This document shows, in pieces, positions 23,586-31,809 of a DNA stretch of 38,681 nucleotides (the stretch's first letter is position 1; each line of letters opens with the position of its first letter). Below the pieces are notes generated by a model. That model made no database searches. It was not told where the DNA came from and saw only the letters and a list, made by a program, of their open reading frames with translations. The stretch spans positions 1 to 38,681 of the forward strand of contig NZ_CAFJ01000125.1 in the NCBI RefSeq assembly GCF_000239795.1, read 5' to 3'. The stretch is from Bradyrhizobium sp. STM 3809. Lineage in GTDB: Bacteria > Pseudomonadota > Alphaproteobacteria > Rhizobiales > Xanthobacteraceae. Both the position numbers and the translations under genes were made by a program.

Positions 23586-25268
23586 CTAGCCCGATGCCGC
23601 CAGTCCCGCGTCCGCGACCCGCGCAAGGTCGCGGGCGCGCGGCACGCCGATGACCTCGAGATCGGCACTCTGCTCCGAAGCGGCCAAGCTGTCGCTTGTC
23701 GCTCCCGCCACGCCGGCAGCCTTGGCCACGGCGCCCGACAACGCGAGCTGCCAGCCGCGGCTCTCCGCCAACCCGGCCAGGCGCGCCGGCACCTCCGCGC
23801 CAAGCCCGAGCACGGCCAACTCGGATCGGCGTCCGAGCCGCAATCGTCCTACGACCATGTCGGCGACGTGCGCACCGATCGCGAGCTCGACCGGCCGGCC
23901 GATCTCCGCCGCGATCTTTTCGTTGACCCGGTCCATGGCCAGGTCGATCGCGCCGATCGCCTGCAACGCATCGCGACAGCCGCGATCCGGACCCTGCTGC
24001 TCGCCGAACACGGCGAGCACGCCGTCGCCGAGAAAGCGATCGATCCGACCGGCATGAGCTTCGATGGCGCCGCCGATGGCTCCGAAGATCTCGTTGACCA
24101 TGAAGACCAGGTCGGACGCCAGCCGGTCGCGCGCGATCGCCGCGAACGACCGGACCCGGATCTCGACGAGACAGACCCCACGGCGCTCGCTTTGGATGTC
24201 GTCCGCCTGATCGATGGATTGGATGAGCGTCGCACCATCGACGACCAGCGGCGTGATTGTGAGCGGCGCCGCCGGCCGGATCTGGCACGCCAGCCGTACG
24301 TTCTCCGGCGCCTTCAGGCCGGCAAGCAGACCGCGCTCCGCGGCGCCCGGCGGAGCCAGTGCCGGTGCGCCCTCCTCGATGCGGACGCGACAGCGACCGC
24401 AACGGGCGCGGCCGCCGCATTCGGACAGGTCGGCCAGCGCATGGCCCCTGATGATCTCCAGCAGCGTCGGGCCGATGGGGGCCTGCACCGTCGCGCCACC
24501 GGCGATGGTGATGGCAACCTTCGGCGCCGCCAGCAGCGCAATGTGGCGGAAGACGACGATGGTCGCGCCGGCGACGATCAGCGCAGCGACCGCGATGCGC
24601 GCCGACAGCTGCAGCAGGCTGAGCCATTTGATGTCGAGCTCGCCGGGCCAATGCGTCACCTGCCGCATCCGATCCGCCATCGCCGGATCGCTCAACAGCC
24701 CCGCGACGGCGCGGCCCGACACCACAAAACCCATCAGCGCCGCCATCGGCACCGCGACGGCGAGCACGATCAGCAGCGGCAGCGCGGAACGGTACCAGCC
24801 ACGGAATTTCAGCCAGTGATGCAGGCCGACGCAACCATGGATCCAGACCAGCAGCAGCAGCCCCGTCTGCAGCCAGGCTGCTCTCGGCCACAGCAGCGCC
24901 AGTGCGTAAAGATAGCCATCCTGAACACCGAACAGGGCATGCGCGACGTGGGTCTCGATGATGTGGGGCAACAGCAGCAGCGGGATCGCAAATCCGGTCA
25001 CGAGCTGGACCATCTCCCAGCCGGACAGCCGCCACGTCCCGCGCTGGACCGTCTTGGCGAAAGCCAGCGCCGCATGCGCGAGCAGAGCGGCCGAGAGCAC
25101 CACCATCCCCGGCCAGGACCGGGTCACCAGGAGCCGCCACTCCTGCACCTCGTCCATCGCCTCGAGGCTGAACAGACCCACCGCATGATTGAGAAAATGG
25201 GTCGCGGCGAAGGCAAACAGCACGAGGCCCGACAAGAGCCGGATGGTCTGGAACGTTACGGCGGGCAT
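23586..25268 (-). CDS. cyaC: CyaC-like membrane adenylate cyclase with [2Fe-2S] domain
   Basis: A 560-residue protein in three parts. Six membrane helices (about 1-250) carry His24/28 in helix 1, His65 in helix 2, His102 in helix 3 and His144/150 in helix 4, like the tetra-histidine dihaem anchor of succinate-quinone reductases. A ferredoxin domain has ECGGRARCGRC and a later LACQ, giving four Cys ligands for [2Fe-2S]. A class III cyclase domain (about 375-545) ends it. S. meliloti CyaC has this same architecture and its cAMP synthesis responds to quinone redox state. The active site here is unusual: the first metal Asp is Glu (CLVEIRVRSF), the adenine Lys is Arg (IDRFLGDG), and the transition-state Asn is Glu (GAEVPARL). 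GTG starts at 25292/25289 are alternatives to the ATG at 25268. Confidence 0.82.
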   Translation of the reverse strand: MPAVTFQTIRLLSGLVLFAFAATHFLNHAVGLFSLEAMDEVQEWRLLVTRSWPGMVVLSAALLAHAALAFAKTVQRGTWRLSGWEMVQLVTGFAIPLLLLPHIIETHVAHALFGVQDGYLYALALLWPRAAWLQTGLLLLVWIHGCVGLHHWLKFRGWYRSALPLLIVLAVAVPMAALMGFVVSGRAVAGLLSDPAMADRMRQVTHWPGELDIKWLSLLQLSARIAVAALIVAGATIVVFRHIALLAAPKVAITIAGGATVQAPIGPTLLEIIRGHALADLSECGGRARCGRCRVRIEEGAPALAPPGAAERGLLAGLKAPENVRLACQIRPAAPLTITPLVVDGATLIQSIDQADDIQSERRGVCLVEIRVRSFAAIARDRLASDLVFMVNEIFGAIGGAIEAHAGRIDRFLGDGVLAVFGEQQGPDRGCRDALQAIGAIDLAMDRVNEKIAAEIGRPVELAIGAHVADMVVGRLRLGRRSELAVLGLGAEVPARLAGLAESRGWQLALSGAVAKAAGVAGATSDSLAASEQSADLEVIGVPRARDLARVADAGLAASG

Positions 25269-25372
25269 GAGGTCACTGCGAATGATCACCACTTCGCGCG
25301 CTGAGCACGGCTGACCATCCGGTAGCGTCTGCGACCGGCCAACTCAAGCACCGGCGGATCGACATCACACTC

Positions 25373-25388
25373 TGTGACGTCGGTCACG
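25373..25388. promoter_or_regulatory. CRP-like palindrome between cyaC-like and exporter genes
   Basis: TGTGA-CGTCGG-TCACG matches TGTGA-N6-TCACA at 9 of 10 positions. It lies 57 bases before the ABC exporter ATG and 104 bases from the cyclase ATG, in their shared divergent gap, so it could control either or both. Confidence 0.5.
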
Positions 25389-25445
25389 GTCGTTTGTGCG
25401 CGACCCGGCGAAATTCCCCCAGCACCAATTCAAGGGGGATCTGAC

Positions 25446-27170
25446 ATGACCACGACCACCACCCGAAGCCCGCTCGGAACCGCGCTCCGCGCCTGCTTCC
25501 CCGCGCTCACAGCCACCTTCGTGCTCAGCCTCTTCATCAATGCCAGCATGCTGGCCTCCCCGCTCTACTCCATGCAGGTCTATGACCGCGTGCTCACCAG
25601 CCGCAATCTCGGCACGCTCGTGATGCTGACCCTGATCGTCGGCGTCTTCCTGGTGCTGTACGGCGTGCTCGAATTCGCCCGCTCGGGCGTGCTGGCGCGC
25701 GCCGGCGTCCAGTTCGAAGGCACGCTGCGCCATCCGCTGTTCGAGACCATGATGAAGGCCGAGCTGTCGCCGCGGCACCGCTTCGGCCAGCAGATCATCC
25801 GCGACGCCGAGACCATCCGCGACTGCATCTCCAGCGGCACCGCGGCGATCGCCTGCGACCTGCCGTGGACGCCGGTGTTCGTCGCGCTGTGCTTCCTGCA
25901 ACATGCCTATCTCGGCATCCTCTCGCTGCTCGGCGCGATCGTGCTGTTCTCGCTGGCGCTGTTCACCGAGTTCTACACGCGCTCCAGCGTGGAGCGCACC
26001 AACGCGCTGGCCAACGAGGCCTCGCGCTTCGTCGCAGCGGCGCTGCGCAACGGCGAGGTCGTGCGCGGCCTCGGCATGGGCGACATCGTGCTGGATCGCT
26101 GGAGCTGCCGGCAGTCGGCCATGGTGGATGCCCACAGCACGCTGGTCGAGCGCGGCGCGGCAATGCATTCCATCACCAAGTTCGCCCGCATGGCGGTGCA
26201 GACCTCCCTGCTCTGCATCGGCGCCTGGCTCGCGATCGAGCAGCAGATCTCGCCCGGCGCCATGATGGCCACCTCGATCATCATGGGCCGCGCGCTGGCG
26301 CCGGTCGAGCAGGTCGTCGGCCAGTGGAAGCGTATCATCGCCTTCCGCTCCGCCTATCGCCGCCTCGAGGAGCTGTTTCAGGCCCTGCCCGTCACCGCGG
26401 CCCCGACCGCGCTGCCGACGCCGCGTGGCGACATCGAGGTCGAGAACGCCGTGGTCTGGCCGCCGGCGGCCGGCCGCCCCTCCGTCAAGGGCGTGAGCTT
26501 CTCGCTCAAGGCCGGCGAAAGCCTCGCGATCGTCGGCGCCTCCGCCAGCGGCAAGTCGAGCATGGCGCGTGCGATGGCCGGCGTCTGGCCGCTGCGCGAG
26601 GGCCAGATCCGCATCGACGGCGCGGCCTACAGCCAGTGGGACCAGAACCGGCTCGGCAAGCACATCGGCTATCTGCCGCAGGACATCGAGCTGTTCTCGG
26701 GCACCGTCGCCGACAACATCGCCCGCCTCGCCAAGGTGGATGAAGCTGCCGTCGTCGCCGCCGCCAAGGCCGCCGGCGCGCATGAGGTGATCCTGCGCCT
26801 GCCCAACGGCTACGACACCCCGATCGGCGAAGGCGGCGTGGCGCTGTCCGGCGGCATGCGCCAGCGCGTCGGCCTCGCCCGCGCCCTCTATGGCAATCCG
26901 CGGCTCCTCATCCTCGACGAGCCGAACTCCAACCTCGACGAGGACGGCGAGCGCGCACTGGCTCACGCCATGGCACAGATGAAGGCCGCCGGCCGGACTG
27001 TGATCGTCGTCACGCACCGCCCGCAGCTTTTGGCGCATGTTGACCGCATCATGGTGATGGCCTTCGGCAAGACGCTGGCATGCGGCCCGCGCGACGAGGT
27101 GATCGCCAAGATGCGCGGCCAGCGCGTCGTCGTCGCCCATGACCGGGCAACCGCCAGCGCCGCGGCCTGA
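25446..27170 (+). CDS. Type I secretion ABC permease/ATPase (PrtD type)
   Basis: A 574-residue exporter half-transporter. The membrane domain (about 20-310) begins FVLSLFINASMLASPLYSMQ, the usual start of PrtD-type permeases, without an N-terminal C39 peptidase domain. The ATPase domain has Walker A GASASGKSS (about 364-372), Q-loop LPQDIELFSGTV, signature LSGGMRQRVGLARAL, Walker B LLILDEPNSNLD and the H-loop in VVTHRPQ. It pairs with the HlyD-type adaptor to export unfolded proteins lacking a signal peptide, here probably the glycine-zipper protein. AAGGGGGA lies just before the ATG at 25446. The exported Pro/Ala-rich gene follows after 38 bases. Confidence 0.93.
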   Translation: MTTTTTRSPLGTALRACFPALTATFVLSLFINASMLASPLYSMQVYDRVLTSRNLGTLVMLTLIVGVFLVLYGVLEFARSGVLARAGVQFEGTLRHPLFETMMKAELSPRHRFGQQIIRDAETIRDCISSGTAAIACDLPWTPVFVALCFLQHAYLGILSLLGAIVLFSLALFTEFYTRSSVERTNALANEASRFVAAALRNGEVVRGLGMGDIVLDRWSCRQSAMVDAHSTLVERGAAMHSITKFARMAVQTSLLCIGAWLAIEQQISPGAMMATSIIMGRALAPVEQVVGQWKRIIAFRSAYRRLEELFQALPVTAAPTALPTPRGDIEVENAVVWPPAAGRPSVKGVSFSLKAGESLAIVGASASGKSSMARAMAGVWPLREGQIRIDGAAYSQWDQNRLGKHIGYLPQDIELFSGTVADNIARLAKVDEAAVVAAAKAAGAHEVILRLPNGYDTPIGEGGVALSGGMRQRVGLARALYGNPRLLILDEPNSNLDEDGERALAHAMAQMKAAGRTVIVVTHRPQLLAHVDRIMVMAFGKTLACGPRDEVIAKMRGQRVVVAHDRATASAAA

Positions 27171-27208
27171 ACCGAACGCAAGAGATCGCAGATCGCAAGG
27201 AGCCAGCC

Positions 27209-27985
27209 ATGATCAAGTTGAAATCCCGCGCAGTGACTCTCCAGCTGACGCTCGCGACCGCCGCGGTCCTGCTGCCCATCACAGCCTTCGCAGAATCGCC
27301 GATGACGGCCCGGCAGATGCTCGCTCACGCACAGACCCAGGCGCTCAATCTGCCGAGCGACGTCAAGCGGCCCGAGCCGGAGACGCGCGAGACGAGCGTC
27401 AGCGAGCCCGTGGCCGCGCCCGTGGCAGCCACCACGCTTGCAGCGCCGCTTCCGGTGATCGAGCCGCCGGCGCCGATCTCGCCGCAACCGATGACGCTTT
27501 CCGCCTTGGCCGTCCCGGCGATGCCCGAGCCGACCGCCGCGCAGACCCGCACCAATTCACTCACCGCTGCAACGGCGGCCGTTGAGACGGTGAAGGCGTC
27601 CAATGCTGCCGCGGCCATTCCGCCGGTCGCGGCCACGACCACGGCAGAGACTCGCGTTGAGACCCCGGCTGCGCCGCCCGTGGCAACCGCGCCTGTCCCC
27701 GCGATGCCGCCGGCCGTTGCGACCGCCCCGGCGCCGACAAAGCCCAGCGTTCCGGCCGCGACCGTCGCGCCGACTCCGCAGGCGCAAACGGCACCGTCGC
27801 CATCATCGGCCGCAAAGCCCGTCAAGACGCCGCGTCCGTCGAATACGGCCCCCGCTCGCGTTGCCCATAAGTCGGCGCCGCCATCGTCGGCCCGCAGCGA
27901 TGAGGCCGCCATCGGCACCCAGATCTCGCGCATCATGCGGCGGCCGGAGGTGCAGGCGCTGATGTCGCAATATGGCCTGGAGTGA
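27209..27985 (+). CDS. Exported Pro/Ala-rich protein linked to the exporter
   Basis: A 258-residue protein with a signal peptide (ending LLPITAFA, residue 28). The start of the mature part, SPMTARQMLAHAQTQALNLP, looks helical. A long disordered middle (about 50-220) is rich in Ala, Pro, Thr and Val. The basic C-terminal block DEAAIGTQISRIMRRPEVQALMSQYGLE is cut-off-like and probably a short conserved helix pair. It is 38 bases after the ABC gene with AAGGAG ahead of the ATG, so it is almost surely in the same operon. It may span the periplasm as an accessory of the secretion system. No known family. Confidence 0.7.
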   Translation: MIKLKSRAVTLQLTLATAAVLLPITAFAESPMTARQMLAHAQTQALNLPSDVKRPEPETRETSVSEPVAAPVAATTLAAPLPVIEPPAPISPQPMTLSALAVPAMPEPTAAQTRTNSLTAATAAVETVKASNAAAAIPPVAATTTAETRVETPAAPPVATAPVPAMPPAVATAPAPTKPSVPAATVAPTPQAQTAPSPSSAAKPVKTPRPSNTAPARVAHKSAPPSSARSDEAAIGTQISRIMRRPEVQALMSQYGLE

Positions 27986-28326
27986 CACGGGGGCGGATCA
28001 GCGCCAGGTTTGATTTCGAACCCGGGGAGGTACTTGAGCTCCGTGCTGCAATCTCCTCGTGCCCGGCAGTTCGGCCGAAGGCTGCGCGTTGTGAACATCA
28101 TTTGCCGACCCGCGGCTCCGCATGGACAAGACACGTTCCCTCATCGTCGGCCCACCGTCGCAGCATCGGCGCGGAACTGTCTCCGCACCGATGGCTCAGC
28201 AGCGGGGAGAGAGCGGGGCCGGCTCGATACCACAGATGCTCATCCAACTGATCGGCTGCCACGACCCCGCCAAGCGCCTGCTGCCTGGCAAGGCCTCGGC
28301 AAGCCGATCGAACGTCGAGGGGATGC
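27986..28326. other. Gap without a recognised gene
   Basis: This 341-base stretch separates the exporter operon from the convergent creA. Frames are short and their products resemble nothing I know. I found no strong hairpin, tRNA or promoter in it. Confidence 0.5.
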
Positions 28327-28878
28327 TTACTGAATGAAGTCGCCGCACTTCTGGACGTCGCCGTCGTCCGACTTGCCCCAGGGCATGATCGGGACCGACG
28401 AGGTCGAGTTCTTCGGCGAGCCCTCGATCAGCTTGTCCGAATAGACCATGTAGACGAGCACGTTCCGCTTGGCGTCGCAGCCGCGCACGATCTGCATCTT
28501 TTTAAAGAACAGCGAGCGGCGCTGCCTGAACATGTCGTCGGCCTGCTCGAGCTTGCGCTTGAAGCGGATCGGCCCGATCTGCCGGCACGCGAGCGAGATG
28601 TCCGAGACCTCCTCGGCCAACCCGAGCCAGCCGGCGTAGCCGCCCTTCTGCGGCACCGTGAAGTGGCAGGCAACGCCCTCGACCTCAGGATCATCAACAC
28701 CATAGGTCGCGAGCTTGTCATTCGGACTGAGCAGCTTGAACACGGTCGACCGACGGAAGATCAGATCCGGCTCGTCTGCGGCGTAGGCTGACACGACGGG
28801 CGAGGACAGCCCGATAAGAGATAGCAAAGTGAGGGTTTTCAGCCACAGATCAAACCGCTTGGTGGCTCTGAACGACAT
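28327..28878 (-). CDS. creA: CreA family protein
   Basis: A 183-residue exported protein. The signal peptide ends at VVSAYA. The mature part contains VFKLLSPNDKLATYGVDDPEVEGVACHFT, QKGGYAGWLGLAEEVSDISLACRQIGPI and FFKKMQIVRGCDAKRNVLVYMVYSDKLIEGSPKNS, all matching the CreA family of E. coli (the first gene of the creABCD cluster). The three-Cys pattern is conserved. No creBCD genes adjoin it here. The biochemical role of CreA is unknown. Confidence 0.92.
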   Translation of the reverse strand: MSFRATKRFDLWLKTLTLLSLIGLSSPVVSAYAADEPDLIFRRSTVFKLLSPNDKLATYGVDDPEVEGVACHFTVPQKGGYAGWLGLAEEVSDISLACRQIGPIRFKRKLEQADDMFRQRRSLFFKKMQIVRGCDAKRNVLVYMVYSDKLIEGSPKNSTSSVPIMPWGKSDDGDVQKCGDFIQ

Positions 28879-29106
28879 GTCGGTCTCCGTTATACCGCCG
28901 ATGGCTCGGCATACCGCCCATGTAGGGACACAAGCGCCTGCGAGGAAGGCATTCCCCGCCTACCGCGCGCATTGCGCGTTTAACGCGATGTGAGGCTTTT
29001 CTGCTACGATTGGAACGAAAATCGCCCCGGGCAGAAGCCCCAAGCTGGTGAACGCGGACTCCGTCTGCGACACTAAAGACCAGATGGTTCTTGAGGATTT
29101 GCCGGA

Positions 29107-30918
29107 ATGCTCCGCGTTCGTGCAGCCGCCAGAGGGCGGTTTTATTGTGCAGCAATCGTTTCAGTACCGCTTGTTCTGGCAGCGACATCATGGGCTGAGG
29201 CAGCGTCCTACTATTATTGGAACGACCAACAGCCGGTCACCATCGCGCCGTCCGCCGCCCGCCCTATCGTGCCGCGCAAGACCAAGACGCGACACGGTCA
29301 GAAGCCTGCCACGATCGAGAAGGAAGCCGCCAAGCCGCAAGGGCCGGTCACGATCGCGGTGTCGATCAGCAAGCAGCAGCTCAAGGTCTACGACGCCAAC
29401 GGCCTGTTCGCCGAGGCGCCCGTCTCGACCGGCATGAAGGGACACTCGACGCCGATGGGCGTGTTCAGTGTCATCCAGAAGCAGAAATTCCATCGCTCCA
29501 ACATCTATAGCGGCGCGCCGATGCCGTTCATGCAGCGCATCACCTGGTCGGGCGTCGCGCTGCACGCCGGCGTGCTGCCGGGCTACCCGGCCTCGCATGG
29601 CTGCATTCGCATGCCAGCCAGCTTCGCGCCCAAGATCTATGGCTGGACGCGAATGGGATCCCGCGTGCTGGTGACCCCCAGCGAGGTCGCGCCCGCCAAC
29701 TTCTCGCATCCGCTCCTCGCCGCCCTGAAGGCGCCGCAGCCGAGCGCCTCGATTCAGCCCGACGCCAATTCCCCCACCACGACCAAGTCGGACAAGGGCG
29801 CGGCGCTGGCGCCGACCATCACGGTCGCAACGATCGATCTGCGTGCCACGATCGGCCATGGCGAAGGCGCCCGTGCTGCCGATGACGCGATGCCGGCCGC
29901 GCGTGAGCTGCGCACCGCCGATGCCAGCAACGCAGTGCCGGCGGTGGCCTCTGACGCCGCGCCGACGGCAGAGCCCGTCCAATCGGTGCGGATCGAAACG
30001 CGCGACGTGGCCGCCGATCTGAAGCCGGCCGTCGCCGAATCGTCGCTTTCGAGCGCTGCGTCGACGGACGAGGCGAAGCCTGTTTCCGATGTCGCGCCGA
30101 CACTGGACGGTCAGCCGGCCGAGACGGCTCAGGCAACACCACCCGAAAAGGCCGTGGAAGCGCCGGCCAAGCTGGACGCAACCGGCTCGACCGATCTCAT
30201 GCCGGCCGATGCCAAGGCCACCGCTGCCAACGCGACTGAGACCAAGGCCACCGAAACCAAGGCCCCGGATGCCGAAGCTACGGAGACCAAGGCTGCCGAC
30301 GTCAAACCGGCCGGCGCCAAGACTGCGGACCAGCCTGCAGCGCCGTCGACGACCACCGCCGACGCGCCGGCAAAGGCGCTCGACGACAAGGATGCCACGA
30401 AGGATCAGTCGCGCGTCGCGGCTCCCGACAAGCCGATCGCGCCCAAGCCCGAACTGAAGCGCAACAGCCAGGTCGCGATCTTCATCAGCCGCAAGGACTC
30501 CAAGCTCTACGTCCGGCAGAATTTCGCGCCGGTGTTCAACACCCCCGTCACCATCGCGCCGTCCGACAAGCCGCTCGGCACCCACGTGTTCACGGCGACG
30601 GCCGACAAAACCGATCCGGCCACCATGCACTGGTCGGTCATCTCCCTGCCGGCCACCGCGCGCAGCGTGGCGGCGCATGACGGTGCGGACAAAGCAACCC
30701 GGCGCGGCAAGAAGTCCGCCGAGGCCGTCGCCGACGCCAAGCCGGTCCTGCTGCAGAGCTCGCCCGCCGAGGCGCTCGATCGTATCACCATTCCCGCCGA
30801 TGTGATGGCCTGGCTCGGCGAAGCGCTCTCGGCTGGCAGCTCGCTGATCGTGTCCGACCAGGGCATCAATCAGGGCGAGACCGGCGAGGGCACCGAGTTC
30901 ATCGTTTCGCTGCGCTGA
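29107..30918 (+). CDS. YkuD L,D-transpeptidase with a second degenerate domain
   Basis: A 603-residue periplasmic protein with a hydrophobic N-terminus (about 10-31). The YkuD domain (about 77-198) has the active site ASHGCIRMP, with Cys166 and His164, so it can form 3-3 peptidoglycan cross-links or attach proteins. A low-complexity linker (about 220-450) follows, rich in Ala/Asp/Glu/Thr with repeats such as ATETKAPDAEATETKA. The C-terminal domain (about 455-603) repeats the YkuD beginning (QVAIFISRKDSKLYVRQNF, TPVTIAPSDKPLGTHVFTA) but has no HGC motif, so it is likely a substrate- or wall-binding copy. The ATG at 29107 is followed directly by the hydrophobic segment. Confidence 0.87.
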   Translation: MLRVRAAARGRFYCAAIVSVPLVLAATSWAEAASYYYWNDQQPVTIAPSAARPIVPRKTKTRHGQKPATIEKEAAKPQGPVTIAVSISKQQLKVYDANGLFAEAPVSTGMKGHSTPMGVFSVIQKQKFHRSNIYSGAPMPFMQRITWSGVALHAGVLPGYPASHGCIRMPASFAPKIYGWTRMGSRVLVTPSEVAPANFSHPLLAALKAPQPSASIQPDANSPTTTKSDKGAALAPTITVATIDLRATIGHGEGARAADDAMPAARELRTADASNAVPAVASDAAPTAEPVQSVRIETRDVAADLKPAVAESSLSSAASTDEAKPVSDVAPTLDGQPAETAQATPPEKAVEAPAKLDATGSTDLMPADAKATAANATETKATETKAPDAEATETKAADVKPAGAKTADQPAAPSTTTADAPAKALDDKDATKDQSRVAAPDKPIAPKPELKRNSQVAIFISRKDSKLYVRQNFAPVFNTPVTIAPSDKPLGTHVFTATADKTDPATMHWSVISLPATARSVAAHDGADKATRRGKKSAEAVADAKPVLLQSSPAEALDRITIPADVMAWLGEALSAGSSLIVSDQGINQGETGEGTEFIVSLR

Positions 30919-31074
30919 CGGCCAACGAGGTCCCTTTTTCCGCCCCAGGGCAAGGGTATCCCCTTGCTGGAAAGCAGTCTGATCCGACGCAACGCCACGG
31001 CCGTTTGATGAAGCGGCAGGTCGCGCGCGGCCGCATTCGTGCTGACGGGGCGGGCTCTGCACAGGGAGATTCAC

Positions 31075-31650
31075 ATGATCGATCGCAGGATGGTTGTTCT
31101 CGGCCTCGGTGCGTCCGTGTCCGGCGCGATGCTCGCCTCGCGCGCCGCCCAGGCGGATAATGCGGTGAGCAAGACGACGGCGTACCGGTTCTCCTTCGCT
31201 GTGCCGTCGGGGGAGCCGATTCGCCTGGCCGATTTCGCCGGCAAGCCGGTGCTGGTCGTGAACACCGCCTCGCAATGCGGCTACACGCCCCAATACACCG
31301 GACTGCAGCAGCTCTGGAGCGAGTTCCATGAGCGCGGCCTCACCATCATCGCCGTGCCCTCCAACGACTTCAACCAGGAGCCAGGTGTCGGCAGCGACAT
31401 CGCTGCGCTGGCCAACAAGGAATACGGCGTTACCTTCCCGATGACGGCGAAGGCGGTCGTGACCGGTTCCAATGCGCACCCGTTCTACCGCTGGGCCGCA
31501 GAAGCGCGGCCCAAGGAAACGCCGCGATGGAACTTCCACAAATACCTGGTCGGCCGTGACGGCTACATTGCCGACGTGTTCGCCTCCTCGGTCGAGCCGA
31601 CCGATACCCGGGTCAAGACCGCAGTGGCCCGGATGCTCGCCGACGGCTGA
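31075..31650 (+). CDS. Exported glutathione peroxidase
   Basis: A 191-residue thiol peroxidase. The catalytic triad is visible: Cys68 in NTASQCGYTPQY, Gln101 in VPSNDFNQEPG and Trp152 in PRWNFHKYLV. The N-terminus MIDRRMVVLGLGASVSGAML with a cut near AAQA is a signal peptide, and the twin Arg before the hydrophobic core is Tat-like. Cytosolic GPx proteins of this family normally lack such a leader. It would reduce hydrogen or lipid peroxides in the periplasm, probably using thioredoxin-like donors. AGGGAGA precedes the ATG at 31075. Confidence 0.9.
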   Translation: MIDRRMVVLGLGASVSGAMLASRAAQADNAVSKTTAYRFSFAVPSGEPIRLADFAGKPVLVVNTASQCGYTPQYTGLQQLWSEFHERGLTIIAVPSNDFNQEPGVGSDIAALANKEYGVTFPMTAKAVVTGSNAHPFYRWAAEARPKETPRWNFHKYLVGRDGYIADVFASSVEPTDTRVKTAVARMLADG

Positions 31651-31668
31651 GCAACACTCGGAAAGAAT

Positions 31669-31705
31669 GCGGCGAAACCCGGCAGCTTCCCCGCTTTTTC
31701 GCCGC
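31669..31705 (+). terminator. Possible terminator after the peroxidase gene
   Basis: GCGGCGAAA (31669-31677) pairs with TTTCGCCGC (31697-31705) across a 19-base loop, 18 bases after the stop codon. A short T-run (31695-31699) is inside the right arm rather than after it. Confidence 0.4.
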
Positions 31706-31809
31706 GTTTCCTTTTGGCGCCCGTCCGGCTGCTGGGCTAGTATCCCGAGCCGGATGGCGGAGCGACTCCCGGTGCGGCGCTCCCGTTGCAACAACCCCGA
31801 GGAAACACG

